From assembly GCA_038255255.1 (NCBI GenBank), contig JBBSLL010000023.1:1-52395 (forward strand): DNA of 52,395 nucleotides, given 5' to 3'. This stretch comes from JBBQNY01 sp038255255. Its GTDB lineage: Bacteria > Pseudomonadota > Gammaproteobacteria > Xanthomonadales > Ahniellaceae. The position numbers and the translations under genes are program-made. The notes beneath the pieces are model-generated. The model saw nothing but the letters and a program-made list of their open reading frames with translations, was not told the DNA's origin and ran no database searches. This document shows, piece by piece, positions 1 through 8,655 of the stretch (its first letter is position 1; each line of letters opens with the position of its first letter).

Positions 1-491
1 AGCGCGGCACCCACTCCCGCGGTCAGTACCTGCATGGCGCCGAGCAGTGCTTGCGTGCGCTGGGCACTGCGCCAGAGCTGGATCACATGGCGGTGCCGAT
101 AGTGGCCGAGTTCGTGTCCGATAACGTAGGCGATTTCGGCCTCGTCGCGCGCGCGCAGCAGCAGTCCCGCCCACACCTGCATCACCCCGTTCGGCGCCAT
201 CGATGCGTTGGCATACGGCAGGTCCACGAGATAGACGCGGATCTCCCCGCAGAAATCGCCTGCAAGACGACACGTCAGTTCGCCGACGTAGTTTTCGAGT
301 TCGGGGTCGCGGATGCGCAGCGGCGACGTGCGCAGGCGCCGCTCGGCTTCGTCCATAGCGAGCCGCAAGCCTGCTTCGTCGCTGTCGGACTGGTACGTGG
401 CTCCGGGCCTTGCCTCTTCCACCGGGGCGGTGCGGCAACCGGCCAGTGTGGTCACCGCAGCGAGGCACAGCGCGATCGCCAGCGCATTCAC
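1..491 (-). CDS. M48 family metalloprotease lipoprotein (partial, C-terminus outside window)
   Basis: Reading the minus strand from a GTG at 491 gives a hydrophobic leader ending in the lipobox LAGC, then a peptidase M48 domain with the zinc-binding motif HELGHYRHRH near the left edge. The family consists of zinc endopeptidases of the cell envelope (BepA/LoiP/HtpX relatives) that act on misfolded envelope proteins; the lipobox predicts membrane anchoring facing the periplasm. The GTG start overlaps the TGA of the upstream lipoprotein gene (GTGA), so the two are probably co-transcribed and translationally coupled. The third zinc ligand and the C-terminus lie beyond position 1, so completeness cannot be judged. 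The family call is secure; the substrate is unknown. Confidence 0.85.
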   Translation of the reverse strand, partial: MNALAIALCLAAVTTLAGCRTAPVEEARPGATYQSDSDEAGLRLAMDEAERRLRTSPLRIRDPELENYVGELTCRLAGDFCGEIRVYLVDLPYANASMAPNGVMQVWAGLLLRARDEAEIAYVIGHELGHYRHRHVIQLWRSAQRTQALLGAMQVLTAGVGAA

Positions 492-1192
492 AGCGGAAAA
501 TCCTCGAGCAGCTTGCGTGCGGTGACTTCCGCGCCCGCGGCGTCGCGCAGATCCCCCCGCTGGTCCACCAGCGTGTTGAACCACACCACGCGGCCATCGC
601 GCAGATCGACGAGCGATGCAAAACCGGTCTGCACGCCACCGCTCATTCCCACGCCAACCAGTGCACCGACGACCATGAGCGCGACGCGGCCACTGCTGGT
701 GTAGCTGTCGCGGATGGTGACGAACAAGGCATAGTCCGCCTTGCTCGCCGCGCCGAGTACACGCACGCCTTCACCCAGCGTCCAATCGAACGCATCGCCC
801 TTGCTGGGCAATTTGCCGACGCCGTAGCCATGCCGCAGGATGCTGTGGCCAACCGCACGATGCAGGTGCAACAGCTGCCGCACGCGATCGTCCGCAGGCA
901 GTTCTTCTGGAACCTCGTAGGCAGCGAGTTGCACGGTGGAATCGCCCGACAGGCGCCTGCGCAAGGCGATGGGCAATTCACGGCGGGCCTGCGCTGTCCA
1001 GTCTGCCCGCGGCTGCTGGGCGCCTCCGGCCGTAACCTCCGAGAGCTCGATATCAGGTTCGATCAGGACCACGGTGCCCCGCACCTTCTCTCCGGAATCG
1101 CGCGCACTGTCCGCCACCCGGCTCTGCGTGCTCGCGCAACCCGCAACGAGCACCACGAGAACACACGCGAAAACCCTGCGGAAGCCTTCCAT
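488..1192 (-). CDS. Hypothetical lipoprotein, 234 aa
   Basis: The protein starts MEGFRRVFACVLVVLVAGC, a short lipoprotein signal peptide with lipobox VAGC, so it is expected to be lipid-anchored in the envelope. The mature part has no domain that I recognise. It contains a small hydrophobic Gly/Val stretch (around VALMVVGALVGVGMSGG) followed by a region (FASLVDLRDGRVVWFN) that resembles the end of small DUF-type lipoproteins. An open frame continues upstream to 1447, but it runs into the divergent aminotransferase gene, so the ATG at 1192 right before the lipoprotein leader is preferred. It overlaps the downstream M48 protease gene by 4 bp, which suggests a joint envelope role (inference). 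Confidence 0.7.
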   Translation of the reverse strand: MEGFRRVFACVLVVLVAGCASTQSRVADSARDSGEKVRGTVVLIEPDIELSEVTAGGAQQPRADWTAQARRELPIALRRRLSGDSTVQLAAYEVPEELPADDRVRQLLHLHRAVGHSILRHGYGVGKLPSKGDAFDWTLGEGVRVLGAASKADYALFVTIRDSYTSSGRVALMVVGALVGVGMSGGVQTGFASLVDLRDGRVVWFNTLVDQRGDLRDAAGAEVTARKLLEDFPL

Positions 1193-1225
1193 GGCGCATA
1201 TCGTAGAACGGACGCGTGCGGGCGC

Positions 1226-1234
1226 TGTGATAAT
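1226..1234 (+). promoter_or_regulatory. Candidate extended -10 promoter for the aminotransferase operon
   Basis: In the gap between the divergent lipoprotein gene (start 1192) and the aminotransferase (start 1271) the sequence TGTGATAAT fits an extended -10 element (TGn plus GATAAT), 36 bp before the ATG. No good -35 box is seen at the usual distance, which is tolerated by extended -10 promoters. This is a motif match only. Confidence 0.35.
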
Positions 1235-1270
1235 CTGCGCGGCTTGCGAACAAAACTTTCGGGGCGGTCG

Positions 1271-2476
1271 ATGCCGAAGCTTGCTGCACGTGTCGGACGG
1301 GCGCGGCCGAGCACCATCATGCTGGTGGCGGAGCGCGCGAAGCGGCTGAAGGCCGAGGGCCGCGACATCATCAGCTTCTCGATCGGCGTACCCAATTTCC
1401 TGCCTGGCGAGCACGTTTACGAAGCCGCCCGGACTGCACTGGCCCACGACTCAGGTCAATACGGCAGCAATCGGGGCAGCGAGGCGTTGCTCGACGCGTT
1501 CCTTGCCCACATGGGCCGCATCGGGCTCGACGGCTACACCCGCCAGAACGTCGCCACGGGCATCGGCGCCAAGCACATCCTCTACACGCTCGCGGAGGTC
1601 CTGCTGGACGAGGGCGATGCCATCGCTTTCGCGACCCCGTACTGGACCAGTTACCTGGACATCGCGGAGATCGTCAATGCGCGCGTGCAGCTGCTGCCGT
1701 GCCCAGCGACGCAGAACTACAAAATCCTGCCGGAACAACTCGACGCCGCCCTGCGCGAGAAGCCGCGCGTGTTCCTGTTCAACAATCCGTCGAATCCGAC
1801 CGGCATGGTGTACACGAAGTCCGAGGTCGAGGCGCTGGCGGACGTCCTGGTCCGCTATCCCGAAACGTGGATCATCACCGACGACATCTATAACCGGATG
1901 GTGTTCGACGGCCTCGGCTATCACAACTTCGTGATGTCGCAGCCCGACCTGCGCGAACGCGTGATCTTCGTCGACTCCCTCTCCAAGACCTATGGCATGC
2001 CGGGCTGGCGCGTCGGTTTCATGGCGGGACCGGAGTCGGTGGCCAATGAGGTTGCGATCATGAACTCGAATCACATCACCAGCCTGCCCGAAGTCGTGAC
2101 CGCGGCTGCGCTCGCCGCCCTGAGTGGACCTCAGGATGTGCCGCGCGATCGATGCGCGGAATTCCAGGCGAAGCGCGACCAGGTGCTTGCAGTGATGGAC
2201 AGCATCCCGGGCCTGGTCTGCCCGCGGCCACAGGGCGCGTTCTACGTGTTTCCCGACATCAGTTGTGCATTCGGCAAGACTCATCGCCCGACGGGCCTCC
2301 CCGTCGGCAATGACGTCGAGTTCTGCAACGTTCTCCTCGAAGCCAAGGGCGTCGCCTGCGTACCGGGTTCAGCGTTCGGCGAGCCGCGGGCGCTGCGCAT
2401 CAGCTACACCTGCCCGACGGCGCAACTGGCCCCGGGTCTCGAGAGATTCCGGGAGTTTTTCGCAGAACTTTCGTAA
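1271..2476 (+). CDS. Class I/II PLP-dependent aminotransferase (aspartate aminotransferase type)
   Basis: The 401-aa protein is a fold-type I aminotransferase. NNPSNPTG (171-178), the PLP-contact segment TDDIY (203-207), the Schiff-base lysine K239 in DSLSKTYGMPGWRVGF and a C-terminal substrate-binding arginine in RISYTCP are all present. The family moves an amino group between an amino acid and 2-oxoglutarate; the closest look is to bacterial aspartate aminotransferases, which would yield oxaloacetate, but exact specificity cannot be read from motifs. It sits 73 bp ahead of malate dehydrogenase and the methylcitrate genes, so both neighbours can feed oxaloacetate to PrpC (inference). ATG 1271 is chosen because the long frame upstream runs antisense through the lipoprotein gene. 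Confidence 0.85.
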   Translation: MPKLAARVGRARPSTIMLVAERAKRLKAEGRDIISFSIGVPNFLPGEHVYEAARTALAHDSGQYGSNRGSEALLDAFLAHMGRIGLDGYTRQNVATGIGAKHILYTLAEVLLDEGDAIAFATPYWTSYLDIAEIVNARVQLLPCPATQNYKILPEQLDAALREKPRVFLFNNPSNPTGMVYTKSEVEALADVLVRYPETWIITDDIYNRMVFDGLGYHNFVMSQPDLRERVIFVDSLSKTYGMPGWRVGFMAGPESVANEVAIMNSNHITSLPEVVTAAALAALSGPQDVPRDRCAEFQAKRDQVLAVMDSIPGLVCPRPQGAFYVFPDISCAFGKTHRPTGLPVGNDVEFCNVLLEAKGVACVPGSAFGEPRALRISYTCPTAQLAPGLERFREFFAELS

Positions 2477-2549
2477 GCCGCGCGACCGGCGTGGGAAAAT
2501 CCCGCGCCTTCCCGCCGTGTAACCCGATCCCCACAAACGGAGCTGACTC

Positions 2550-3536
2550 ATGAAACCTGTGGTTCGTGTGGCCGTCACCGGCGCAGCCGGTCAGATCGGG
2601 TACGCCTTGCTGTTCCGTATCGCTGCCGGAGAGATGCTGGGTCCGGACCAGCCGGTGATCCTCCAGATGCTCGAGCTGCCCGTCGACAAGGCGCAGGCCG
2701 CATTGCGCGGAGTGATGATGGAACTCGAGGATTGCGCATTCCTCCTGCTGGCGGGAATGGTCGGCACCGATGACCCGCTGGTCGCATTCAAGGACGCGGA
2801 CATCGCCATGCTGGTGGGAGCGCGTCCACGCGGCCCGGGCATGGAGCGCAAGGACCTGCTGCTCGAGAACGCGAAGATCTTCACCGAGCAGGGGCGTGCG
2901 CTGAACCAGGTCGCGTCGCGTGATGTCAAGGTGCTGGTGGTGGGCAACCCCGCCAACACCAACGCCTACATCGCGATGAAGTCCGCCCCCGATCTGCCGT
3001 CGAAGAACTTCACCGCGATGCTGCGGCTGGATCACAATCGTGCACTTTCGCAGCTCGCGACGAAAACGGGAAAAGCCGTCGGCGACATCGAGCGGCTGAT
3101 CGTGTGGGGCAACCACAGTCCAACCATGTATCCCGACTATCGCTATGCGACTGTTGGCGGCGAAAAACTGGCGCCTATGATCAAGGACGATGCATGGAAC
3201 GCCGACACCTTCATACCCCAGGTCGGCAAGCGCGGTGCTGCGATCATCGAGGCCCGAGGGCTCTCCTCGGCGGCATCGGCGGCCAACGCTGCCATCGATC
3301 ACGTGCGCGACTGGATCCGCGGAAGCGGCGGAAAGTGGGTGACCATGGGGGTGCCGTCGGACGGCAGTTATGGCGTGCCCGAGGGCGTGATCTACGGGGT
3401 GCCGGTCACCACGTCGAACGGCGAATGGACACTGGTTCGCGACCTCGAAATCGACGAGTTCTCGCGTGGTCGCATGGACAACACCCTGGCCGAGCTCGAG
3501 GAAGAGCGGTCCGGAGTCGCGCATCTCCTGACGTGA
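2550..3536 (+). CDS. mdh: Malate dehydrogenase (NAD-dependent, long type)
   Basis: This 328-aa cytosolic enzyme interconverts malate and oxaloacetate. It shows the NAD-binding motif TGAAGQIGYALL (10-21), the mobile substrate loop ARPRGPGMERKD (91-102), D161/R164 and the catalytic histidine H189 in WGNHSPTMYPD. This pattern is the cytosolic/plant-like MDH group rather than the E. coli type. ATG 2550 follows a GGAG-like ribosome binding site (cggagctgactc). prpB begins only 13 bp after the stop, so mdh, prpB and prpC look like one operon in which MDH supplies the oxaloacetate consumed by methylcitrate synthase (inference). Confidence 0.95.
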   Translation: MKPVVRVAVTGAAGQIGYALLFRIAAGEMLGPDQPVILQMLELPVDKAQAALRGVMMELEDCAFLLLAGMVGTDDPLVAFKDADIAMLVGARPRGPGMERKDLLLENAKIFTEQGRALNQVASRDVKVLVVGNPANTNAYIAMKSAPDLPSKNFTAMLRLDHNRALSQLATKTGKAVGDIERLIVWGNHSPTMYPDYRYATVGGEKLAPMIKDDAWNADTFIPQVGKRGAAIIEARGLSSAASAANAAIDHVRDWIRGSGGKWVTMGVPSDGSYGVPEGVIYGVPVTTSNGEWTLVRDLEIDEFSRGRMDNTLAELEEERSGVAHLLT

Positions 3537-3549
3537 TCGCCGCAAGCCG

Positions 3550-4431
3550 ATGACTCCGAACGATTCGCCCGGCACCCGCCTGCGGGAGGCCGTCGCTGCG
3601 GAATCCCCATTGCAGGTCGTGGGCACGATCACCGCGTATGCCGCACGCATGGCGGAGCGGTCGGGATTCCGCGCGATCTATCTTTCCGGCGGGGGCGTTG
3701 CAGCCAATTCGCTGGGCACGCCGGACCTCGGCATCAGTTCGCTTGAAGACGTGCTCGTGGATGTCCGCCGCATCACGGATACGTGCAGCCTTCCGCTGCT
3801 GGTCGACGCCGATACCGGCTGGGGTGGCGCATTCAATATCGCGCGCACCGTGCGCTCGCTCGCGCGCGCCGGCGCCGCCGGCATGCATATCGAGGACCAG
3901 GTCGCGAGCAAGCGCTGCGGGCACCGGCCCGGCAAGGCGATCGTCCCGCTGTCCGAGATGGTGGATCGCATCAAGGCTGCGGTCGACGCGCGGGAAGGCG
4001 ATTTCGTGATCATGGCGCGCACTGATGCGATCGCCGTGGAAGGCATCGAGCCCGCGATGGAGCGCGCTATCGCCTGCGTGGAAGCCGGCGCCGACATGAT
4101 TTTCCCGGAGGCGATCTACACGCTGGACCAGTACCGGCAATTCAAGGACGCGGTAAAGGTTCCCATCCTCGCCAACATCACCGAGTTCGGCGAGACGCCG
4201 TTGTTCACCACGGATGAGCTTGGTTCCGCCGGAGTCGACATCGTGCTGTATTGCTGCGGCGCGTATCGCGCGATGAACAGGGCGGCGCAGACGTTCTACG
4301 AAACGGTGCGCCGCGAAGGCACGCAGAAGTCCGTGGTGCCGATCATGCAGACGCGCGCCGAGTTGTACGATTTCCTGGACTATCACCGCTACGAACAGAA
4401 GCTGGATGCGCTGTTCGCGAAAGACAACTGA
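3550..4431 (+). CDS. prpB: Methylisocitrate lyase
   Basis: The enzyme cleaves 2-methylisocitrate to pyruvate and succinate, the last step of the methylcitrate cycle for propionyl-CoA. The 293-aa protein has the isocitrate-lyase/PEP-mutase barrel, the Mg-binding aspartates in LVDADTGWGG (D86, D88) and the catalytic cysteine C123 in the short KRCGH signature. That signature and the length separate PrpB from the larger isocitrate lyases. ATG 3550 lies 13 bp after mdh, and prpC starts 11 bp after its stop, indicating co-transcription. A weaker alternative would be carboxyphosphonoenolpyruvate mutase, but the prpC neighbour makes PrpB clear. Confidence 0.95.
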   Translation: MTPNDSPGTRLREAVAAESPLQVVGTITAYAARMAERSGFRAIYLSGGGVAANSLGTPDLGISSLEDVLVDVRRITDTCSLPLLVDADTGWGGAFNIARTVRSLARAGAAGMHIEDQVASKRCGHRPGKAIVPLSEMVDRIKAAVDAREGDFVIMARTDAIAVEGIEPAMERAIACVEAGADMIFPEAIYTLDQYRQFKDAVKVPILANITEFGETPLFTTDELGSAGVDIVLYCCGAYRAMNRAAQTFYETVRREGTQKSVVPIMQTRAELYDFLDYHRYEQKLDALFAKDN

Positions 4432-4442
4432 GGACCGGCAAC

Positions 4443-5597
4443 ATGAGCGAGAGTACGGCCACGTTGCCGAAGCCGAAAAAATCCGTCGCCCTGTCAGGCA
4501 CTGCGGCGGGCAATACCGCGCTGTGCACGGTGGGGCGCACCGGCAACGACCTGCATTACCGCGGTTACGACATCGCCGAGTTGGCAAACCAGTCGACTTT
4601 CGAGGAAGTGGCCTATCTGCTCATCCACGGCGCCCTGCCGAACGCGGCGCAGCTCGATGCGTACAAGACCAAGCTCAGGCGACTGAGAGGGCTGCCGGCA
4701 CTCGTGCAGGACGCCCTCGAGCTCCTGCCGGCCAGCGCACATCCAATGGATGTGATGCGCACCGGCTGCTCGATGCTGGGCGCTGTCCTGCCGGAACGTG
4801 ACGGTCACCCGGCTGCCGAGGCGCGTGATATCGCCGACCGATTGCTCGCGAGTTTCGGCTCCATGTTGCTTTACTGGTGGCAATTCACCCGCAGTGGCCG
4901 GCGCCTCGAGACCGGGACGGCGGACGATTCGATCGCTGCGCATTTCCTGCACCTGCTGCACGGCGAGCCCGCGAGCGACGCACACGTCCGTGCGCTCGAC
5001 CGTTCGCTGATTCTCTACGCGGAACACGAATTCAACGCAAGCACGTTCGCTGCGCGCGTGATCGCGGGAACCGGCGCCGATATGTACTCCGCCATCACAG
5101 GTGCCATCGGCGCGCTTCGCGGCCCGAAGCACGGTGGCGCCAATGAAGTGGCGATGGACACCATCGCGCGCTACGCGAGCGCCGATGCGGCCGAAGCCGA
5201 TATGCGCGAGCGACTTGCGCGGAAGGAGATCGTCATCGGTTTCGGCCATCCGGTCTACACAATCGGCGATCCGCGCAATCCGATCATCAAGGAAATCTCT
5301 CGCGAGTTGACGCACGCGGGCGGCAACCCGGTTCTCTTCGATGTTTCCGAGCGCATCGAGACCTTGCTGTGGACCGAGAAGCGGATGTTCCCCAACCTGG
5401 ATTGGTACTCCGCGTCGACCTACCACATGCTTGGCGTGCCCACGCAGCTGTTCACTCCACTGTTCGTGGTGTCGCGAACGACGGGCTGGTGTGCTCACGT
5501 CATCGAGCAACGCGAAGACGGCAAGATCATTCGGCCGAGCGCCAACTACACCGGGCCGGAAGAACGCCGGTACGTGCCGATCACCGCCCGCACGTAA
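4443..5597 (+). CDS. prpC: 2-methylcitrate synthase
   Basis: PrpC condenses propionyl-CoA with oxaloacetate to 2-methylcitrate. The 384-aa protein has the citrate-synthase fold, with the GPKHGGANE segment and the active-site block GFGHPVYTIGDPRN, whose DPRN tail is typical of methylcitrate rather than citrate synthases. It lacks the extra N-terminal domain of gammaproteobacterial GltA. ATG 4443 (MSESTATLPK) follows a GGA-rich ribosome binding site and sits 11 bp after prpB; an upstream in-frame extension would overlap prpB deeply and is rejected. The prpD gene for the next step is about 3 kb away on the same strand, separated by two minus-strand genes. Confidence 0.94.
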   Translation: MSESTATLPKPKKSVALSGTAAGNTALCTVGRTGNDLHYRGYDIAELANQSTFEEVAYLLIHGALPNAAQLDAYKTKLRRLRGLPALVQDALELLPASAHPMDVMRTGCSMLGAVLPERDGHPAAEARDIADRLLASFGSMLLYWWQFTRSGRRLETGTADDSIAAHFLHLLHGEPASDAHVRALDRSLILYAEHEFNASTFAARVIAGTGADMYSAITGAIGALRGPKHGGANEVAMDTIARYASADAAEADMRERLARKEIVIGFGHPVYTIGDPRNPIIKEISRELTHAGGNPVLFDVSERIETLLWTEKRMFPNLDWYSASTYHMLGVPTQLFTPLFVVSRTTGWCAHVIEQREDGKIIRPSANYTGPEERRYVPITART

Positions 5598-5698
5598 GCG
5601 TCGGGAAAGTCCAGCGACATCTGGTTTGGGCTCGTGTGCGCATTGCGAATGCGAAGCCGGCGAACCGGTTGTGTCGCTGCGCTATGTTGGCCGAAGCC

Positions 5699-6139
5699 TC
5701 AGTTGGCCAGGCGCAGGAACGAATGCCCGCCAATGCGCGCCACTTCGTGGCCATCGCTCCACGACGGACGCACGAGGTTGAACGCGTAGAAATGGTCGGC
5801 GCCCGGGGCAACCAGCGATCGCTCGCGCATGGGGCGCTGCCATTCTTCGCGCGTATCCTCGGCGATGCGCCAGGCGCGCTCCCATGCGCGGTCGTTGCGG
5901 ACGCGGAAATTGGGAGACATGTATGCCGGCGCGAATTGCTTGCGCTGAGTGACCACCGCACAGACGTCGTCGCCCCATGTTCCCCGTTCCACCCTGCGCA
6001 ATACGACTTCGGCCACCGCCTGCTGACCGCGCAAGGGCTGGTCGCGCGATTCGAGGTAGACGGTCGTGGCGAGGCACACCTGGTCGGCGTGCGGCTGGGG
6101 GAGGATGGACGACAGCCAGAGCAGCATGGACAGCTTCAA
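5699..6139 (-). CDS. SleB-like cell wall hydrolase
   Basis: The 146-aa protein has a short hydrophobic N-terminus (MKLSMLLWLSSILPQPHA) predicting export, then the Hydrolase_2 (SleB/CwlJ) domain: CLATTVYLESRDQ with the catalytic glutamate, GQQAVAEVVLRRV, and a downstream DHFYAFNLVRPSW segment. SleB-type enzymes are peptidoglycan hydrolases; outside spore formers they are short periplasmic proteins of uncertain role. It is convergent with prpC (about 100 bp between stops). It stands alone between the prpBC operon and fadH, and I see no operon partner. Confidence 0.82.
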   Translation of the reverse strand: MKLSMLLWLSSILPQPHADQVCLATTVYLESRDQPLRGQQAVAEVVLRRVERGTWGDDVCAVVTQRKQFAPAYMSPNFRVRNDRAWERAWRIAEDTREEWQRPMRERSLVAPGADHFYAFNLVRPSWSDGHEVARIGGHSFLRLAN

Positions 6140-6459
6140 TGCGGTGTACCAGGAAGATGGGCGTCGTCGTTGCTACGCAAGGGGCCGTGCCGGGGCACGA
6201 CTGGGCTTGAACGCGGGCGCGGATCGCCTATCGGATTTCACGGGCGCGCCTTTCGACGCTCGGAGGACTGCATCCAGAGTTGATCGACCGGTCGGATTTC
6301 GATCCGGTGAGAACGTGACCAAGTCAAAGTTCGTAACGTCGCGGCGCGTGTGCTCAGCGTCCAGCGATTCTGGCCGCCCCTCGTTCTGCGACGAGGAGGC
6401 GAGCGGCGCGGACCATACCAGTGCGTGACTAGAGTCGCTATTCGAACATGAATGCAGGT
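6140..6459. other. Intergenic stretch without a recognised gene
   Basis: These 320 bases lie between the start of the cell wall hydrolase gene (6139) and the stop of fadH (6460), both minus strand. I see no coding frame with family similarity and no clear terminator. A short 10-bp palindrome (CGACCGGTCG, 6285-6294) is present but gives no functional hint. Confidence 0.5.
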
Positions 6460-8496
6460 TCAGATGCGGGCGGCAAGTTCAGTGCCCTGTCGGATCGCGC
6501 GTTTCGCATCTAGCTCGAGCGCGACGTCCGCCCCGCCAATGATGTGTGCCTGCGGTTTGCGCGAATCCGCCGACATGGCCAACTCATCGAAAAGGTCGCG
6601 ACGCGGCTCCTGCCCCGCGCAGATAACCACATGATCGACGTCGAGCACGCGAGGCTCTGAACCCACGACGATGTGCAATCCCGCATCGTCGATGCGCACG
6701 TAGTCCACGCCTCCCAGCATCGCGACGCCCTTGTGTCGCAGCGTTGCGCGATGCACCCATCCGCTGGTCTTGCCGAGTCGCTTGCCCGGCGCTTCGGGCG
6801 AGCGTTGCAACAGGGTGATCATGCGCGCGGGCGGTTCCGGCACCGCACCTTCGACCGCCAGGCCACCGCGTGCGGAAAGCGTCGTGTCCACGCCCCACTC
6901 GCGCAGCCAACGCGGCGCATCGGTCGACGGCGATGGCGCGGCCTGCACCAGGTACTCGGCGACATCGAATCCGATCCCGCCGGCCCCGATGATTGCCGCC
7001 TTCGCGCCGACCTGCTTTTGGCCCGTGAGCACCTCGAGGTACCCAACGACCTTGGGATGCTCGATGCCCTCGATCGAGGGCCGCCTCGCGCGCACACCCG
7101 TGGCGATCACGACGTGCTCAAACCCCGCCTCGCACAGCGAATCTACCGACGCTGGCGTACCCAGGCGCACGTCCACTCCCGTGGCACGCAGGCGCTCGCC
7201 GAAATAGCGCAGCGTCTCCGCGAATTCCTCCTTGCCCGGCACCCGTTTGGCAAGATTGAACTGGCCACCGATTTCGGACGCCGCGTCGAAAAGTGTTACG
7301 GCATGGCCGCGCTCCGCGAGCGTCGTCGCGCACGCGAGTCCCGCGGGACCGGCGCCGACCACCGCGATACGTCGTGGGTGCTTCGACTTTTCGATGACAA
7401 GTTCGGTCTCGTAGCAGGCACGCGGATTGACCATGCACGTCGCGCGCTTCTTCGCGAACACGTGATCGAGGCACGCCTGGTTGCACGCGATGCAGGTATT
7501 GATCGTGTGTGCGGCGCCTCGATGCGCCTTCGCAACCCAGTCCGGATCGGCGAGGAACGGCCGCGCCATCGACACCATGTCCGCCTGGCCGGACGCAAGG
7601 ATCGCCTCGGCAGTTTCCGGCATGTTGATCCGGTTGGTCGCGATGAGCGGAATCGTCACCTCGCGCCGCATGCGTTCGGTCACCCAGGCGAACGCCGCGC
7701 GCGGCACGCTGGTCACGATGGTGGGGACACGCGCCTCGTGCCAGCCGATGCCGGTATTGAGCAGGGTTGCGCCGGCCTTCTCGATTTCGCGCGCCAGCGC
7801 GACGACTTCGCTCCAGTCGGAGCCCTCGCTGACCAGGTCGAGCATCGACAGGCGGAAGATGATGATGAAGTCCGGGCCTACCGCTTCGCGCGTCCTGCGG
7901 ACAATCTCGATGGCAAAGCGCGCGCGTCGCGTCGCGTCGCCGCCCCATTCGTCTTCGCGCTGGTTGGTGCGTGCGACCAGGAACTCGTTGATGAGGTAAC
8001 CCTCCGAGCCCATCACCTCGACACCGTGGTAGCCGGCCTGTCGCGCAAGTCTGGCGCTGCGCACGAAGTCGGCGATCGTCCGCTCGATTCCGCGCGCCGA
8101 CAGCGCGCTCGGCGAGAAGGGCGTGATAGGCGACTTGATGGCGCTCGGCGCCACGGAAAACGGGTGGTAACCGTAACGGCCGGCGTGCAGGATCTGAAGG
8201 CAGATGCGTCCGTTCTCGGCGCGGACCGCGTCAGTCACCAGTCGATGCCGGCGCACCTCGGTGCGCCACGACAGCTTGCCGCCGAATGGCGCCAGCCAGC
8301 CCCGTATGGACGGCGCGATGCCACCGGTGACCATGAGCCCGACACCGCCGCGCGCACGCTCGGCAAAATACGCCGCCAGTTTCGGGAAATCGCGCGCGCG
8401 GTCTTCGAGACCGGTGTGCATCGATCCCATCAGCACACGGTTCGGCAGCGTGTCGAACCCGAGGTCCAGGGGTTGGAACAGATGGGGGTAGGACAT
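6460..8496 (-). CDS. fadH: NADPH-dependent 2,4-dienoyl-CoA reductase
   Basis: FadH reduces 2,4-dienoyl-CoA intermediates during beta-oxidation of unsaturated fatty acids. The 678-aa length fits the family. An Old-Yellow-Enzyme FMN barrel occupies about 1-330, with candidate catalytic residues Y167 (GSEGYLIN) and H253 (GIGWHEAR). The 4Fe-4S ligands C335, C338, C342 and C354 have the expected C-x2-C-x3-C-x11-C spacing. A Rossmann FAD motif VVGAGPAGLACAT and an NADPH-binding half follow. Start ATG 8496 lies downstream of a GGGGA ribosome binding site. It lies between the prpBC and prpD blocks on the other strand. Its product pathway (acyl-CoA breakdown) yields acetyl- and, from odd chains, propionyl-CoA, so the location makes metabolic sense (inference). 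Confidence 0.92.
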   Translation of the reverse strand: MSYPHLFQPLDLGFDTLPNRVLMGSMHTGLEDRARDFPKLAAYFAERARGGVGLMVTGGIAPSIRGWLAPFGGKLSWRTEVRRHRLVTDAVRAENGRICLQILHAGRYGYHPFSVAPSAIKSPITPFSPSALSARGIERTIADFVRSARLARQAGYHGVEVMGSEGYLINEFLVARTNQREDEWGGDATRRARFAIEIVRRTREAVGPDFIIIFRLSMLDLVSEGSDWSEVVALAREIEKAGATLLNTGIGWHEARVPTIVTSVPRAAFAWVTERMRREVTIPLIATNRINMPETAEAILASGQADMVSMARPFLADPDWVAKAHRGAAHTINTCIACNQACLDHVFAKKRATCMVNPRACYETELVIEKSKHPRRIAVVGAGPAGLACATTLAERGHAVTLFDAASEIGGQFNLAKRVPGKEEFAETLRYFGERLRATGVDVRLGTPASVDSLCEAGFEHVVIATGVRARRPSIEGIEHPKVVGYLEVLTGQKQVGAKAAIIGAGGIGFDVAEYLVQAAPSPSTDAPRWLREWGVDTTLSARGGLAVEGAVPEPPARMITLLQRSPEAPGKRLGKTSGWVHRATLRHKGVAMLGGVDYVRIDDAGLHIVVGSEPRVLDVDHVVICAGQEPRRDLFDELAMSADSRKPQAHIIGGADVALELDAKRAIRQGTELAARI

Positions 8497-8524
8497 CGGT
8501 CGATCCCCGGAAGTTGAGCAGAGT

Positions 8525-8597
8525 GTAGGTCAGGTCGCTCCCCGACCTGACGGGTCTTGGCGATTAGGCGTCAGGTCGCAAGCGCGACCTGACCTAC
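8525..8597. repeat. REP-like pair of inverted palindromes
   Basis: Two hairpins sit side by side in the divergent gap between fadH and prpD. Hairpin 1 pairs GTCAGGTCG (8529-8537) with CGACCTGAC (8543-8551). Hairpin 2 pairs GTCAGGTCGC (8570-8579) with GCGACCTGAC (8584-8593). The outer ends also match each other: GTAGGTCAGGTCG (8525-8537) is the reverse complement of 8585-8597. Nested symmetry of this kind is typical of paired REP elements (REPINs/BIMEs). No second copy was spotted in this window. Confidence 0.7.
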
Positions 8598-8655
8598 GAT
8601 CGTCAGCGAGGTCTGGCAAAATGGCTGGCTGACAAACTCATCAAGGCCGTTTTGC

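Noticed and set aside
4443..5597. Reading prpC as housekeeping citrate synthase
   Set aside because: GFGHPVYTIGDPRN, the short length and the adjacency to prpB indicate methylcitrate synthase.
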